Shown here: positions 19,438 through 29,272 of the stretch, piece by piece | Numbering within the stretch: position 1 is the first letter of the stretch | Layout of the letters: each line of letters begins with the position of its first letter | DNA from: Ruegeria meonggei | Lineage (GTDB): Bacteria > Pseudomonadota > Alphaproteobacteria > Rhodobacterales > Rhodobacteraceae | Direction: 5' to 3' | NCBI RefSeq assembly: GCF_900172215.1 | Contig: NZ_FWFP01000013.1 | Location: 1 to 64,000 of the forward strand | Length of the DNA stretch: 64,000 nucleotides | Position numbers and translations under genes: made by a program | Notes under the pieces: generated by a model | Seen by the model: only the letters and a program-made list of their open reading frames with translations | Database searches by the model: none | Told to the model about the DNA's origin: nothing

Positions 19438-20145
19438 ATGAGCAGTAACACCAAACTTAAGGATAATCTCCGCGCCGCGATTCTGGCCGAGCCGGACGCA
19501 GTACTGGACGACAAGGATCTGATGCAGGCGCTGGTTACCGCTGACGAAATGGCGCGCGGTGACAATGTGATCGATCTGCGTGGCATCGCCATGCAGCGGC
19601 TTGAGACGCGACTGGACCGGCTGGAGGACACCCACCGCTCGGTCATTGCCGCCGCTTATGAAAACCTCGCCGGCACCAATCAGGTGCACCGCGCCATCTT
19701 GCGCCTGCTGGAACCCATGGAATTCGAAGGCTTTCTGCAAGCACTCGGCAGCGATGTGGCTGAAATCCTGCGGGTCGATCATGTCACGCTGGTTCTGGAA
19801 ACCACGGCCCTGCAAGAAGACCCTGCCATCGAAAAACTGGGCGGCGTGCTTACCGTGGTCGAACCCGGCACAGTCGACGCCTATCTCAGCCTTGACCGGG
19901 GCGGCCCCGCGCGTGAGGTCATTCTGCGCCAGATTCAGCAACATAGCCCAAGGATTTTTGGCCCGATCGCAAGCCAGCTTCGGTCTGAGGCTTGCCTCAG
20001 GCTTAATCTGGGCGAAGGCCGCCTGCCCGGTATGATTGTGATGGGGGCCAAAGATGCCAACCATTTCACCCCGCAATTGGGTACTGATCTCTTGACCTTC
20101 TTCGCTGGCGTCTTCGAACGCTCGATGCGTCACTGGTTGTCGTGA
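19438..20145 (+). CDS. DUF484 family protein
   Basis: The 235-residue protein matches the DUF484 family: an N-terminal helical part with LETRLDRLEDTHRSVIAAAYEN, then a GAF-like alpha/beta domain (about 85-230). Its molecular role is not established. It overlaps xerC by 4 bp, and the DUF484-xerC pairing is also seen in gammaproteobacteria. An AGGAC site precedes the ATG. Confidence 0.87.
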   Translation: MSSNTKLKDNLRAAILAEPDAVLDDKDLMQALVTADEMARGDNVIDLRGIAMQRLETRLDRLEDTHRSVIAAAYENLAGTNQVHRAILRLLEPMEFEGFLQALGSDVAEILRVDHVTLVLETTALQEDPAIEKLGGVLTVVEPGTVDAYLSLDRGGPAREVILRQIQQHSPRIFGPIASQLRSEACLRLNLGEGRLPGMIVMGAKDANHFTPQLGTDLLTFFAGVFERSMRHWLS

Positions 20146-21062
20146 GTTTGATCTCCCCAGCCTGCCGCGATGCTTTGCAGCATTGGCTGGACAGTCTGGG
20201 GGCCTTGGCCGGAAGGTCAGAAAACACACAAACCGCCTATCGCGGCGATGTCACCGAATTCCTGTCCTTCATGACCTTACATCACAGTGAGCGTCAGGGG
20301 TTGGCGGCACTGGCCCGGATCACCGTGTCGGACATGCGCGCCTGGATGGCTGATCAGCGTGCCGCGGGCGTGGGCGCGCGGTCGCTGGCCCGCAAGCTGT
20401 CAGCGGTCAAATCCTTCTATCGTTGGCTGTCTGAACGCGAAGGCTTTGAACCCACAGCCGTGCTCTCGACCCGGGCACCAAAATTCACCAAAAAGCTGCC
20501 GCGCCCGCTGGCCGAAGACGCCGCCCGCGCCATGATCGACACGGTCGAGATGCAATCGACCAATGACTGGGTTTCTGCCCGCGACGTGGCTGTGGTCACG
20601 CTGCTTTATGGCTGCGGGTTGCGCATATCCGAGGCCCTGTCTCTGACCGGGACTGACGCACCATTGCCTGCCACGCTGCGCATTGTAGGCAAAGGTGACA
20701 AAGAGCGGATCGTTCCCGTCCTGCCAGCAGCACAGGCGGCTGTAGAGCGTTATGTGCAGCTGTGCCCGCACCCGCAAGCCCCAGACAAAGCTCTGTTTCG
20801 CGGCGTTCGTGGCGGTCCGCTGAACCCACGGGCCATTCAGGGCGTGATGGCCAAAGCGCGCATGCAACTGGGTCTGCCAGCCACCGCGACACCGCATGCG
20901 ATGCGTCACAGCTTTGCCACGCATCTTTTGTCGGCGGGGGGCGATTTGCGCTCTATTCAGGAATTGCTCGGGCATGCATCGCTTTCGACAACGCAGGCCT
21001 ACACAGCCGTCGATACCGCGCGCCTGATGGAGGTCTACAACCGCGCGCACCCCAAAGCGTGA
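20142..21062 (+). CDS. xerC: Tyrosine recombinase XerC
   Basis: XerC acts with XerD at dif to resolve chromosome dimers at cell division. The GTG start overlaps the DUF484 stop as GTGA. In the 306-residue product the catalytic residues are visible: R161 in GLRISEAL, a lysine in GKGDKER (183-189), H252 and R255 in HAMRHSF, H278 in LGHAS, and the nucleophile Y287. The N-terminal SAM-like core-binding domain spans about 1-110. It resembles the chromosomal housekeeping recombinase rather than a phage integrase. Confidence 0.95.
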   Translation: MSLISPACRDALQHWLDSLGALAGRSENTQTAYRGDVTEFLSFMTLHHSERQGLAALARITVSDMRAWMADQRAAGVGARSLARKLSAVKSFYRWLSEREGFEPTAVLSTRAPKFTKKLPRPLAEDAARAMIDTVEMQSTNDWVSARDVAVVTLLYGCGLRISEALSLTGTDAPLPATLRIVGKGDKERIVPVLPAAQAAVERYVQLCPHPQAPDKALFRGVRGGPLNPRAIQGVMAKARMQLGLPATATPHAMRHSFATHLLSAGGDLRSIQELLGHASLSTTQAYTAVDTARLMEVYNRAHPKA

Positions 21063-21148
21063 CTCCCTGATACATCGTACCATCACGCATTCTACAAGGG
21101 CCGGGATTTTGGTTTGCATCTGCGGCACGCATCGTCCAAGAGACAGGC

Positions 21149-21844
21149 ATGACACTTAGATTCAAAGCACTTTCCGTCCATTTGTTCACCGCCACCGGTG
21201 CCGTTTTTGCGATGCTGGCCATGCTGGCCGCGGTCGAGGAAAAGTGGAGCCTGATGTATCTTTGGCTGGTCGTGTCGTTTGTCGTTGATGGTATCGACGG
21301 TCCGCTGGCGAGGCATTACCATGTCAAAAAGAACGCACCCGAATTTGATGGCGTGCTGTTAGATCTGATCATCGATTACCTGACCTATGTGTTCATCCCG
21401 GCCTTTGCCCTGTTCAAGTCGGGCCTGATGGACGGGTGGACCGGCTGGTTTGCCATCATCGTCATCACCTTTGCCAGCGCCATGTATTTCGCCGACACGC
21501 GAATGAAAACAAAGGACAATTCCTTTTCCGGCTTTCCGGGGTGCTGGAACATGTTTGTCATTGTGATCTTCGCGCTTGAGCCCAATTTCTGGATCATTCT
21601 GCTGCTGGTTTCGCTGTTGTCTCTGGCGATGTTCCTGCCGCTGAAATTCATCCACCCTGTCCGGACCGAACGCTGGCGTTCTCTGTCACTGCCGATGGCC
21701 TTCGCCTGGACCTTCTTTGCCGGCTGGGCGGCCTGGGTGGATTTTCACCCCGAAAGCTGGGCGCATTGGGGTCTGGTCGTCACCAGCCTGTATCTGGTCT
21801 CGGCCGGGGTTGCGCAGCAGGTGTTCCCGCAGCGCAAGGGTTAG
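21149..21844 (+). CDS. pcs: Phosphatidylcholine synthase
   Basis: Pcs condenses choline directly with CDP-diacylglycerol to make phosphatidylcholine in the inner membrane. The CDP-alcohol phosphotransferase signature is visible as DGPLAR, then G and two aspartates in DGVLLDLIID, spaced as in the Pcs subgroup. The 231-residue protein has about eight membrane segments. The next gene converges on it with only 2 bp between stops. PC synthesis by this route is common in alphaproteobacteria. Confidence 0.92.
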   Translation: MTLRFKALSVHLFTATGAVFAMLAMLAAVEEKWSLMYLWLVVSFVVDGIDGPLARHYHVKKNAPEFDGVLLDLIIDYLTYVFIPAFALFKSGLMDGWTGWFAIIVITFASAMYFADTRMKTKDNSFSGFPGCWNMFVIVIFALEPNFWIILLLVSLLSLAMFLPLKFIHPVRTERWRSLSLPMAFAWTFFAGWAAWVDFHPESWAHWGLVVTSLYLVSAGVAQQVFPQRKG

Positions 21845-21846
21845 GA

Positions 21847-22314
21847 TTACAAGATTTTCTGCACCTCAAACTCGGTTCCGTTATGGGTAAACACGTCCCC
21901 TTCTTGCAGTCCGACCATGGCCAGATAGATCGGGCTTTGGGTTGAGATACCCATATAGGTCTTTCCATCCACCTCGAACCGGGTCGTCGAGACACAAACA
22001 ACAAACCGTCGGTTGTTGAACTTGATCACTGCACCCGGCTGCACCGTGTCGGTCAACGCGAAATCGGTGTTTTCGATCACGTCGATCTTGGCGTGATGGG
22101 CGTGCACAGGCGCATCAAACGCCGCTGCCAGATCGGCATTCTCGCGCGAGGCGGCGATGTCATCCTTGTCATGCCCTTCACGGTCATCCAACTGAGAGTC
22201 CTTTAGAAACGCGTCGTAATGGGCCTGCGCGGTCGCCAGCTCTTGCGCTTCCAGCGACATCAGGCGGTCAATAATGGCCTTCTTGCGGGTGGCCGGGTCT
22301 GTTTGAGCAGTCAT
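21847..22314 (-). CDS. GreA/GreB-like C-terminal domain protein
   Basis: This 155-residue protein is only partly recognised. Its C-terminal half (about 85-155) has the Gre-type FKBP-like pattern seen in STQSPIYLAMVGLQEGD and the ending GTEFEVQKI. The N-terminal half is charged and helical, with many Asp and Glu (SQLDDREGHDKDD), and may form a short coiled coil. By analogy it could bind in the RNA polymerase secondary channel, but it is not an ordinary GreA. It stands alone between pcs and ogt; a GAAGGA site precedes the ATG. Confidence 0.65.
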   Translation of the reverse strand: MTAQTDPATRKKAIIDRLMSLEAQELATAQAHYDAFLKDSQLDDREGHDKDDIAASRENADLAAAFDAPVHAHHAKIDVIENTDFALTDTVQPGAVIKFNNRRFVVCVSTTRFEVDGKTYMGISTQSPIYLAMVGLQEGDVFTHNGTEFEVQKIL

Positions 22315-22390
22315 TCAAAGCGGTCCTTCAAATTCTCTATTTGATACAAGTTGGGACTCAAACAGCGGGATTGCAACAGATTTAAGCCGA

Positions 22391-22846
22391 TCAGATCAGC
22401 AGACCCGCAGCCCTCTCATGGCGCAATAACGCAACCTTGGTCTCGATCCCGCCATCGCCGGAAAACCCACCCAGACTGTTTGCAGCCAGCACCCGGTGAC
22501 AGGGGATGATCACCGGAATGGGGTTTGCACCGCAGGCCTGCCCCACAGGCTGAGCGGGTTGACCCAGTTCCCTGGCAATATCGCCGTAGGTCCGCGTCTC
22601 GCCCAGAGGGATGGCAAACATAAGGTCACAGACGTGCTGCTGAAACTCAGACCCCCCCACGCGATAAGGCAGATCAAACCGGTCCAGACGCCCCTGATCA
22701 TACGCCGCCAGTTGTGCGGCAGCTTCCTGCAACAACGGTGTGTCCGGCGCATCGTCCTGCCCGTTCCAGACAAGGCGCGTTATTGCACCGTCGGTTTCTT
22801 CGACGCCAAGGCGTCCAAACTGGGTTTCCACTGCGATCATCGCCAT
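22391..22846 (-). CDS. ogt: Methylated-DNA--protein-cysteine methyltransferase
   Basis: Ogt removes O6-alkyl groups from guanine by suicide transfer. The acceptor cysteine is C116 in PCHRV. The DNA-binding helix is in the GETRTYGDIARELGQPAQPVGQA segment. At 151 residues it is the short, single-function form without an Ada domain. It is followed by the Gre-like gene and preceded by the ileS terminator. Confidence 0.93.
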   Translation of the reverse strand: MAMIAVETQFGRLGVEETDGAITRLVWNGQDDAPDTPLLQEAAAQLAAYDQGRLDRFDLPYRVGGSEFQQHVCDLMFAIPLGETRTYGDIARELGQPAQPVGQACGANPIPVIIPCHRVLAANSLGGFSGDGGIETKVALLRHERAAGLLI

Positions 22847-22891
22847 GGATGCAGCGTTTCAGATCGCAGGAACCGGCGCAAGCGCTGAACG

Positions 22892-22920
22892 AAAAAACCC
22901 CCGGCCGTTGGGCCGGGGGG
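22892..22920 (-). terminator. Intrinsic terminator after ileS
   Basis: CCCCCGGCC and GGCCGGGGG form a 9-bp GC stem with a four-base loop, followed on the minus strand by six T residues. It lies about 10 bp after the ileS stop. Confidence 0.88.
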
Positions 22921-22929
22921 TTGCAGGGT

Positions 22930-25842
22930 TTAGCTCAGCGCGTCGTTGCAGCGCCCGCACACGCCATTATGGGCGTGGCGGCCCACATCGGGCAGGATTT
23001 TCCAACACCGCTGACATTTTTCGCCCTCGGCCTTTTCGAACACAACCGCGACGCCCTCGATTTCCGGCACGCGGAACGCCTCGGCCGGGGCCGGATCTCC
23101 GGTGACGGTCAAACCGGACGTGATGCACATGTCATCGACGTCAAACGTTGCCAGAAGATCGCGGGTTTCACCATCTTCGACATGCACGATCGGTGCGGCC
23201 TCAAGGCTGGAACCGATGACCTTATCCTGTCTCTGAACCTCGAGCGCGGCAGTCACAGCGCGGCGGACCCGGCGGATCTTGGCCATACCCGCCTCAAGCT
23301 CGGCGTTGCGCCAGTCGGCGGGCGTGTCCGGGAAGTCCACCAGATGGACCGAGCTGTCATCACCCGGGAAGCGCTCCAACCAAACCTCTTCCATAGTGAA
23401 GACCAGAACCGGGGCCAGCCAGGTGGTCAGGCGGTGGAACAGGATATCCAACACTGTGCGCGCAGAACGGCGGCGCAGGTTGTCGCCGTCGCAATAGAGC
23501 GCATCCTTGCGCACGTCGAAATAGAACGACGACAGGTCAACCGTGGCAAAGGTGAACACGGCACTGAACACGCCTTGGAAATCGAAGGCGGCATAGCCCT
23601 GGCGCACCTTCTCATCCAAATCGGCCAGACGGCTAAGCACCCAGCGTTCCAGGCGCGGCATATCTTCGGGCGCAACGCGATCGGCCTCGGTGAAGTCCGC
23701 CAGCGAGCCCAGCATGAACCGCATGGTGTTGCGCAACCGGCGATAGCTGTCGGCGGTGCCCTTCAGGATTTCCGGCCCGATCCGCTGATCGGCGGTATAA
23801 TCCGTCTGGGCCACCCAGAGGCGCAGGATATCGGCGCCGTATTGTTTGATCACCTCTTCCGGCACGATGGTATTGCCCAGCGATTTGGACATCTTGTTGC
23901 CCTTGGCATCCAGCGTGAACCCATGGGTCACCACGTTGCGATAAGGCGCGCGGCCCTTGGTGCCGCAGGCCTGCAGCATGGACGAATGGAACCACCCGCG
24001 GTGCTGGTCGGTGCCTTCCATGTAGACATCGGCGATACCGTCCTCGGTCCCGTCCTCGCGGTCACGCAGAACAAAAGCGTGGGTCGAGCCGGAATCGAAC
24101 CATACGTCCAGAACATCAAACACCTGATCGCAATCGTCGGGGTTGGCGATTCCGTCCAGCACCTGTGCCTTGAACCCGTCGCTGTACCAGATATCCGCGC
24201 CGTCTTTTTCGAACGCGGCCTTGATGCGGGCGTTGAGGTCTTCGTTGCGCAGCAGGTAATCTGCGTCGGTCGGCAGAACGCCCTTCTTGGTAAAGCAGGT
24301 CAGCGGCACACCCCAGGCGCGTTGGCGCGACAGAACCCAATCCGGGCGTGCTTCGATCATCGAATACAGACGGTTGCGACCGGTCTGAGGGGTCCATTTC
24401 ACCAACTCATCGATGGACCGCAGGGCGCGTTCGCGGATGGTGTCGCCCATACCGCCCATACCGTCATCCAGCTTGCGGTCGACCGAGGCAAACCACTGCG
24501 GCGTGTTGCGATAGATGATCGGAGCCTTCGAGCGCCAGGAATGCGGATAGCTGTGCTTGATCTTGCCACGGGCCAGCAGCCCGCCGACCTCGACCAGCTT
24601 GTCGATGATGGCTTTGTTGGCGTCGCCTTCGCCGCCCTTGCGGGACAGGATGTATTTGCCGCCAAAGAACGGCAGATCAGCGCGGAAACCGCCATCATCC
24701 ATCACGTTATAGGTGATGACCTGTTCCAGCATGCCCAGATCACGGTACAGCTCAAATTCTTCCATGCCATGCGAGGGCGCGCAGTGGACAAAACCGGTGC
24801 CTTCGGTATCGGTCACGAACTCAGCGGCACGGAAATCGCGGATATCGTCCCATTCACTATTGCCGCCCTCGGCCCCGGCCAGCGGGTGGGTCAGTTGGAC
24901 GCCTGCAAGTTCATCCGTGGTCACATCGCGGACACGGGTCCATTGATCATCGTTCAGGCGGGCACGACCCAGCACGTCAGCGGCCAGATTGTCAGCCAGC
25001 AGGAACTTGTCGCCCACGGCGGCCCAGCATTCATCCGGTGCGCCAGTGACTTCGTACAGCCCGTAAGAGATGTCTTTGCCATACACCACCGCTTTGTTCG
25101 ACGGCATGGTCCAGGGCGTGGTGGTCCAGATCACTACAAAGGCATCATCCAGATCGCCCGCATTCACGACCTTGAACTTCACCCAGATGGTGAAGCTTTC
25201 CTTGTCGTGATACTCGACCTCGGCCTCGGCCAGCGCAGTCTTTTCAACCGGTGACCACATCACGGGTTTGGAGCCCTGATAGAGCGTGCCGTTCATCAGG
25301 AACTTCATGAACTCATCGGCGATCACGGCCTCTGCGTGATAGTCCATGGTGACATAGGGATCAGGCCAGTTGCCTGTGATGCCCAGACGCTTGAACTCTT
25401 CGCGCTGGATGTCGATCCAGCCCTCGGCGAACTTGCGGCATTCCTGACGGAAGTCGACGATGTTCACCTCGTCCTTGTTCTTGCCCTTCTTGCGGTATTG
25501 CTCCTCGATCTTCCATTCGATGGGCAGGCCGTGACAGTCCCAGCCGGGCACATAACGCGCGTCGAACCCCATCATCTGATGGGAGCGTACGATCATGTCC
25601 TTGATGGTCTTGTTCAGCGCGTGGCCGATATGCAGGTGACCGTTGGCATAGGGCGGGCCGTCATGCAGGGTAAAGGGCTTGCGGCCCTGTTTTTCACGCA
25701 GGCGATCATAGACGCCGATTGTCTCCCACCGCTCCAGCCAGTTGGGCTCGCGCTTGGGCAGGCCTGCGCGCATGGGAAAGTCGGTTTTGGGCAGGTTCAG
25801 CGTGTCTTTGTAGTCAGGGGTTTGGGTCGTGTCGGCGCACAT
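22930..25842 (-). CDS. ileS: Isoleucyl-tRNA synthetase
   Basis: IleS charges tRNA-Ile and edits valine errors. The 970-residue class I synthetase has HIGH at 71-74 and KMSKS at 650-654. The CP1 editing domain lies between them. The C-terminal zinc site is CQRCW and CGRC, at the end of the protein. A hairpin lies in its 5' leader (25914-25943). Length and all signatures are normal. Confidence 0.98.
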   Translation of the reverse strand: MCADTTQTPDYKDTLNLPKTDFPMRAGLPKREPNWLERWETIGVYDRLREKQGRKPFTLHDGPPYANGHLHIGHALNKTIKDMIVRSHQMMGFDARYVPGWDCHGLPIEWKIEEQYRKKGKNKDEVNIVDFRQECRKFAEGWIDIQREEFKRLGITGNWPDPYVTMDYHAEAVIADEFMKFLMNGTLYQGSKPVMWSPVEKTALAEAEVEYHDKESFTIWVKFKVVNAGDLDDAFVVIWTTTPWTMPSNKAVVYGKDISYGLYEVTGAPDECWAAVGDKFLLADNLAADVLGRARLNDDQWTRVRDVTTDELAGVQLTHPLAGAEGGNSEWDDIRDFRAAEFVTDTEGTGFVHCAPSHGMEEFELYRDLGMLEQVITYNVMDDGGFRADLPFFGGKYILSRKGGEGDANKAIIDKLVEVGGLLARGKIKHSYPHSWRSKAPIIYRNTPQWFASVDRKLDDGMGGMGDTIRERALRSIDELVKWTPQTGRNRLYSMIEARPDWVLSRQRAWGVPLTCFTKKGVLPTDADYLLRNEDLNARIKAAFEKDGADIWYSDGFKAQVLDGIANPDDCDQVFDVLDVWFDSGSTHAFVLRDREDGTEDGIADVYMEGTDQHRGWFHSSMLQACGTKGRAPYRNVVTHGFTLDAKGNKMSKSLGNTIVPEEVIKQYGADILRLWVAQTDYTADQRIGPEILKGTADSYRRLRNTMRFMLGSLADFTEADRVAPEDMPRLERWVLSRLADLDEKVRQGYAAFDFQGVFSAVFTFATVDLSSFYFDVRKDALYCDGDNLRRRSARTVLDILFHRLTTWLAPVLVFTMEEVWLERFPGDDSSVHLVDFPDTPADWRNAELEAGMAKIRRVRRAVTAALEVQRQDKVIGSSLEAAPIVHVEDGETRDLLATFDVDDMCITSGLTVTGDPAPAEAFRVPEIEGVAVVFEKAEGEKCQRCWKILPDVGRHAHNGVCGRCNDALS

Positions 25843-25913
25843 TGGGGGCGTCCTCAGGATGATCTGGTCATATATGGATCGAAGCGGTCAGTGCGAATTC
25901 TCAAGCACCTTTG

Positions 25914-25943
25914 CCCGGCGTCTCGCGATATCAGAGCGCCGGG
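25914..25943 (-). other. Hairpin in the ileS leader
   Basis: CCCGGCG (25914-25920) pairs with CGCCGGG (25937-25943), and TCT with AGA inside it, leaving a bulged G. It sits about 72 nt before the ileS ATG and has no T-run. It might be a leader structure or part of the promoter; nothing more can be said. Confidence 0.3.
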
Positions 25944-26005
25944 GATATAATTCGAATAATGATGGCCAAACGGTCAAGCATGGCGGGCTTATAGGACGCC
26001 CGCCC

Positions 26006-28723
26006 TCAATGGTCCAGTGGTTCCGCCCCCTGCGACGCATAGCGCAGCTTGGCCCATCTGTTCAGCCAAGCCAGACCCGCCAGCGAGAGGCCCAAAGCCA
26101 ACAGCGAAAAGACCCGGATCAGACCACCAAGCCCGGCAATATCGATCAGGAACACCTTGGCCACTGCCAACCCGATCACGATCAATCCGGCCTTGCGCAT
26201 ACCGCCCGACTGGCGTGCCAGGGACTGATAGAACAGGCCTGCACCAATTGTCAGCAGCGCCATTGTATAGGTGTACAACTCTGCCTGGGTCACGCCGTTG
26301 CCTTCAAACATCCCCCCAGCCCCCTGCCACATATGGCGGATCGTCAGCCCAAGCCAGACAGCGGACAGCGCCCCGGCCAGTGCATAGCTGGCCTGTTTCA
26401 ACCACACCGGCGTCGCCGCGATGCGCCATGCCGAAAAGGCGATTGCAACCGCAGGCAACAGATAAGCCACCGCAAGTGAGTTCAAAACCGGTGGGCCCAG
26501 TACGGGATCGGACAAGGGATTGATCACAGGGTTCGCCTCTGACAGAGCCTGCACCAGCCTTACAAGGCCGTGGCCTGCAAAAAACACCGCCAACAGATAC
26601 CGCACATAGGTCAGCCTGCCGCCCAGCGCAAACCTTTGGACCTGCGCATATGCCAGCAACAGCCAGATCACGGACAGCAGACCAAGGCCCCAATGACTGT
26701 CTTTTGCGCCGCCCTCACCGAACCCCTCGAGCCAACGCAACAGCAGGAGTGACAACAGAATTCCCGCCGTGGCCCAGGCCGCGCTTTCCAACAGCAATTT
26801 GGCAACCGGACGCTGCAGTGGTTTCAGCAAGATCCAACCCGACAGGAACCCTGCCGTGGCTGTTGCATAGACCAGTGTCATTTCCGTCAATGGCGCAGTG
26901 TCAGCCCAATCCAGCCCCGGGTTCAGAACCAGGCGCACAGTCACCGTGAACACGCCAGCCCAGATGAACCAGCTCATCGGTGGCAGGATGAATTTGCGAT
27001 CCAGCGCCGCGGCCACGACGACCATTGCAACCAGCGCAATGGTCAGCGCGACCGAGCTGAGCACGATGACACAAGCGAAGCTCAGGCAGGACAACGCGGA
27101 TAAGGTCGCCAAGGCTGGGCGCATCCGGTTGTCACCATCGAGCCGGGCGAAACGTTCGGCCAGGATGACCATCAGCGCGCCCAGCCCAATCGCATGAAGC
27201 GCCCATGGATAGGCACCGATAACTTTGGCGGGATGCCAGCTGACCTCTAATGCGATGGCCATCATCGGTGCATAGATTGCCGCCGCCCCGGCCCAGATGG
27301 CCGAGAACGCCTTGGCCTGCATCGAACGCCAGGCCGCAAGCACCGAGAGCAGCGCGCCCAGCCCGGTCAGTACCGTGACGACCCACGGGAAATCAGCCTC
27401 TGGCGTTTCGGCATAGGTGTCCGCAAACAGGCGCAGGGTCATCCCGTTGTCCAACCCGTGGCCCAAGACAAACCAGATCAGGCCAAGGGCAGGCAATACG
27501 GTTGCGTCCTGCAATGCGGTTGAGTCTTTGGCCCACAGCAGCAACGCAAGTGTGAGCCCGGACAACAACACGACACTCAGCCAGAATTCGCCAGCGGAAT
27601 CCGGCCAGTGCAGCGCCAATATCGCCGAGCTGACAGCCACCGCGCCAAAAGCCAGACGGGTTGGAAACTCGGGCCAGGCCTCTCCCTTTTTGCGCCAAAG
27701 GACCTGCGTGATCGTCGGACCGCCGTGATCGGGCCAGACCCGCCGGACCGGGATCGCCATGGCAATCACTGCCAGCGCAGTAACGCAGGTCAGATAAGCT
27801 GGTTCGGTCAGCGGAGACGACATCACCAGCAACAGGCATGCAGAATAGGTCCCAAACAACGTCAAAACCGAAATCCACGCCCAGCGCCGCACTGTGTCTA
27901 TGCCCAACCCCAGAACAGCGATCACAAAGAAGTACCCATAAAGCCAGCCGGGATCGTCTGATGCTCCGCCCACGACGAAGGGGGCTGCGAACGCGCCGAT
28001 CAGACCCACCGCTGCCAGCAAAGGTCCGTGAAACCATCCCAGGACCAGCCCCATGAGGGCAACACAGATCATCGCGATCAACGCCGCCTCGGGGCCGATC
28101 AGGTCATAGAGCTGCCGGGCGGCCAGAATGCCCCCGAACAATGTCACCAACCCCGCACCCGAGAAGACTGATGGCAGATACGCGGTGGCCGTTTCTTCGT
28201 TGTCACCAAATCTGCGCCTGATGAATTCTCCGGTGCCGATCAGGGCGGTGCCAAATCCCAATGCGGCCATTACACGTGCGATTGGGGGCAACAGGCCATT
28301 TTCCTCGCCATATTGCACCAGAAAAATACCCGCCATGGCGAGCGACAGTGCCGAGACCGCGTAAAACCAATTCTCTCGCAACCAATTTGCCAGGGTGGCC
28401 AGTCGATCTTCTCGAAACACAACGGCGGCCGGTGGGGTTGGGTCGGGCGCTGCTCTGGTCCGTGGATCGTTGGGCGCAGCATCGACGGCCTTGGTCTTGG
28501 CGGTAGGCCAAGGGGCAGGTTTTGTTTTTTGGTTCGGCCGTTCCTCGGGGTGCGTTTGGGTAGGCTCTGACAGGTCTGCGGGGGCATCACTGCTCAACAA
28601 TTGGATATGCTGTTCAAGCAGCGCTAGCCGGCGGCGCAGACGTGCTTGCCCAACTAACAGCACAATGATGGTCACCGGGATGGCCAAAACAATCAATCCG
28701 ACTAGAACAAGCAGGGATTCCAA
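26006..28723 (-). CDS. DUF2339 multi-pass membrane protein
   Basis: This 905-residue protein has a short N-terminal membrane segment, a coiled-coil-like RLALLEQHIQLL stretch, a Pro/Thr-rich linker (about 50-110) and then more than 20 hydrophobic segments. The pattern matches the DUF2339 family, whose function is unknown. The start is TTG at 28723 with GGAGGATCC directly upstream. It is followed by ileS on the same strand after a 163-bp gap. No catalytic motif is visible. Confidence 0.85.
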   Translation of the reverse strand: MESLLVLVGLIVLAIPVTIIVLLVGQARLRRRLALLEQHIQLLSSDAPADLSEPTQTHPEERPNQKTKPAPWPTAKTKAVDAAPNDPRTRAAPDPTPPAAVVFREDRLATLANWLRENWFYAVSALSLAMAGIFLVQYGEENGLLPPIARVMAALGFGTALIGTGEFIRRRFGDNEETATAYLPSVFSGAGLVTLFGGILAARQLYDLIGPEAALIAMICVALMGLVLGWFHGPLLAAVGLIGAFAAPFVVGGASDDPGWLYGYFFVIAVLGLGIDTVRRWAWISVLTLFGTYSACLLLVMSSPLTEPAYLTCVTALAVIAMAIPVRRVWPDHGGPTITQVLWRKKGEAWPEFPTRLAFGAVAVSSAILALHWPDSAGEFWLSVVLLSGLTLALLLWAKDSTALQDATVLPALGLIWFVLGHGLDNGMTLRLFADTYAETPEADFPWVVTVLTGLGALLSVLAAWRSMQAKAFSAIWAGAAAIYAPMMAIALEVSWHPAKVIGAYPWALHAIGLGALMVILAERFARLDGDNRMRPALATLSALSCLSFACVIVLSSVALTIALVAMVVVAAALDRKFILPPMSWFIWAGVFTVTVRLVLNPGLDWADTAPLTEMTLVYATATAGFLSGWILLKPLQRPVAKLLLESAAWATAGILLSLLLLRWLEGFGEGGAKDSHWGLGLLSVIWLLLAYAQVQRFALGGRLTYVRYLLAVFFAGHGLVRLVQALSEANPVINPLSDPVLGPPVLNSLAVAYLLPAVAIAFSAWRIAATPVWLKQASYALAGALSAVWLGLTIRHMWQGAGGMFEGNGVTQAELYTYTMALLTIGAGLFYQSLARQSGGMRKAGLIVIGLAVAKVFLIDIAGLGGLIRVFSLLALGLSLAGLAWLNRWAKLRYASQGAEPLDH

Positions 28724-28798
28724 TGGATCCTCCGGGATAGCTGCGCAGTCAGGGTACCTGAGGCGATGTGTCGGTAACAGTCAGAAATACCAGCAGTT

Positions 28799-29272
28799 TC
28801 AGCCTAAGACCGGCCGCGCAATCATCAGCCAGATGATGGCCAACACAGCGGCAAAGGCAGGGAACCCACAGACCAACCAGATACGGAACAGCCGATAGTA
28901 TCCGACAGGCAGCACAGTTCCCGCGTCAACGCTGGCCTGTGCCAAGCGGCGTATCCTGACCTGAATCCACACAACCGGCAGCCAGAACACGCCGGCCACG
29001 ATATACAGCCCCAGCGAGGTCAAAACCCACCCTTCGGTCAATGACCACCCAAGCCGCCATGCAAGCAAGGCACCGGTTATTGGCTGTACAATGACCGCTG
29101 TCGCTGTGAACAGCATATCGGCCAGCACAACTGTTCCGGCGGTTTGCGCAATAAACCGAGCGTCGCCAGACCGATGCGCCATAAGCATGAAAAACGCGAT
29201 ACCGGCACCAGTGCCCAACAGGACGCAGGCGCCGATGACATGTAACCAACGCAATATCAGATCAGGGTCCAT
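28799..29272 (-). CDS. DUF2269 membrane protein
   Basis: The 157-residue protein has four membrane helices and begins MDPDLILRWLHVIGAC, resembling DUF2269 and related YqhA/CopD-like membrane proteins with a conserved His in the first helix. I start it at the ATG at 29272, which overlaps the preceding stop by one base (TGATG); a longer frame to 29359 would run into that gene. It is probably translated together with the SDR-DoxX gene. Function is unknown. Confidence 0.75.
   Translation of the reverse strand: MDPDLILRWLHVIGACVLLGTGAGIAFFMLMAHRSGDARFIAQTAGTVVLADMLFTATAVIVQPITGALLAWRLGWSLTEGWVLTSLGLYIVAGVFWLPVVWIQVRIRRLAQASVDAGTVLPVGYYRLFRIWLVCGFPAFAAVLAIIWLMIARPVLG

Noticed and set aside
22714..25254. 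846-codon open frame antisense to ileS
   Set aside because: It is opposite a well-identified synthetase, shows no family match, and arises from GC-rich codon bias.
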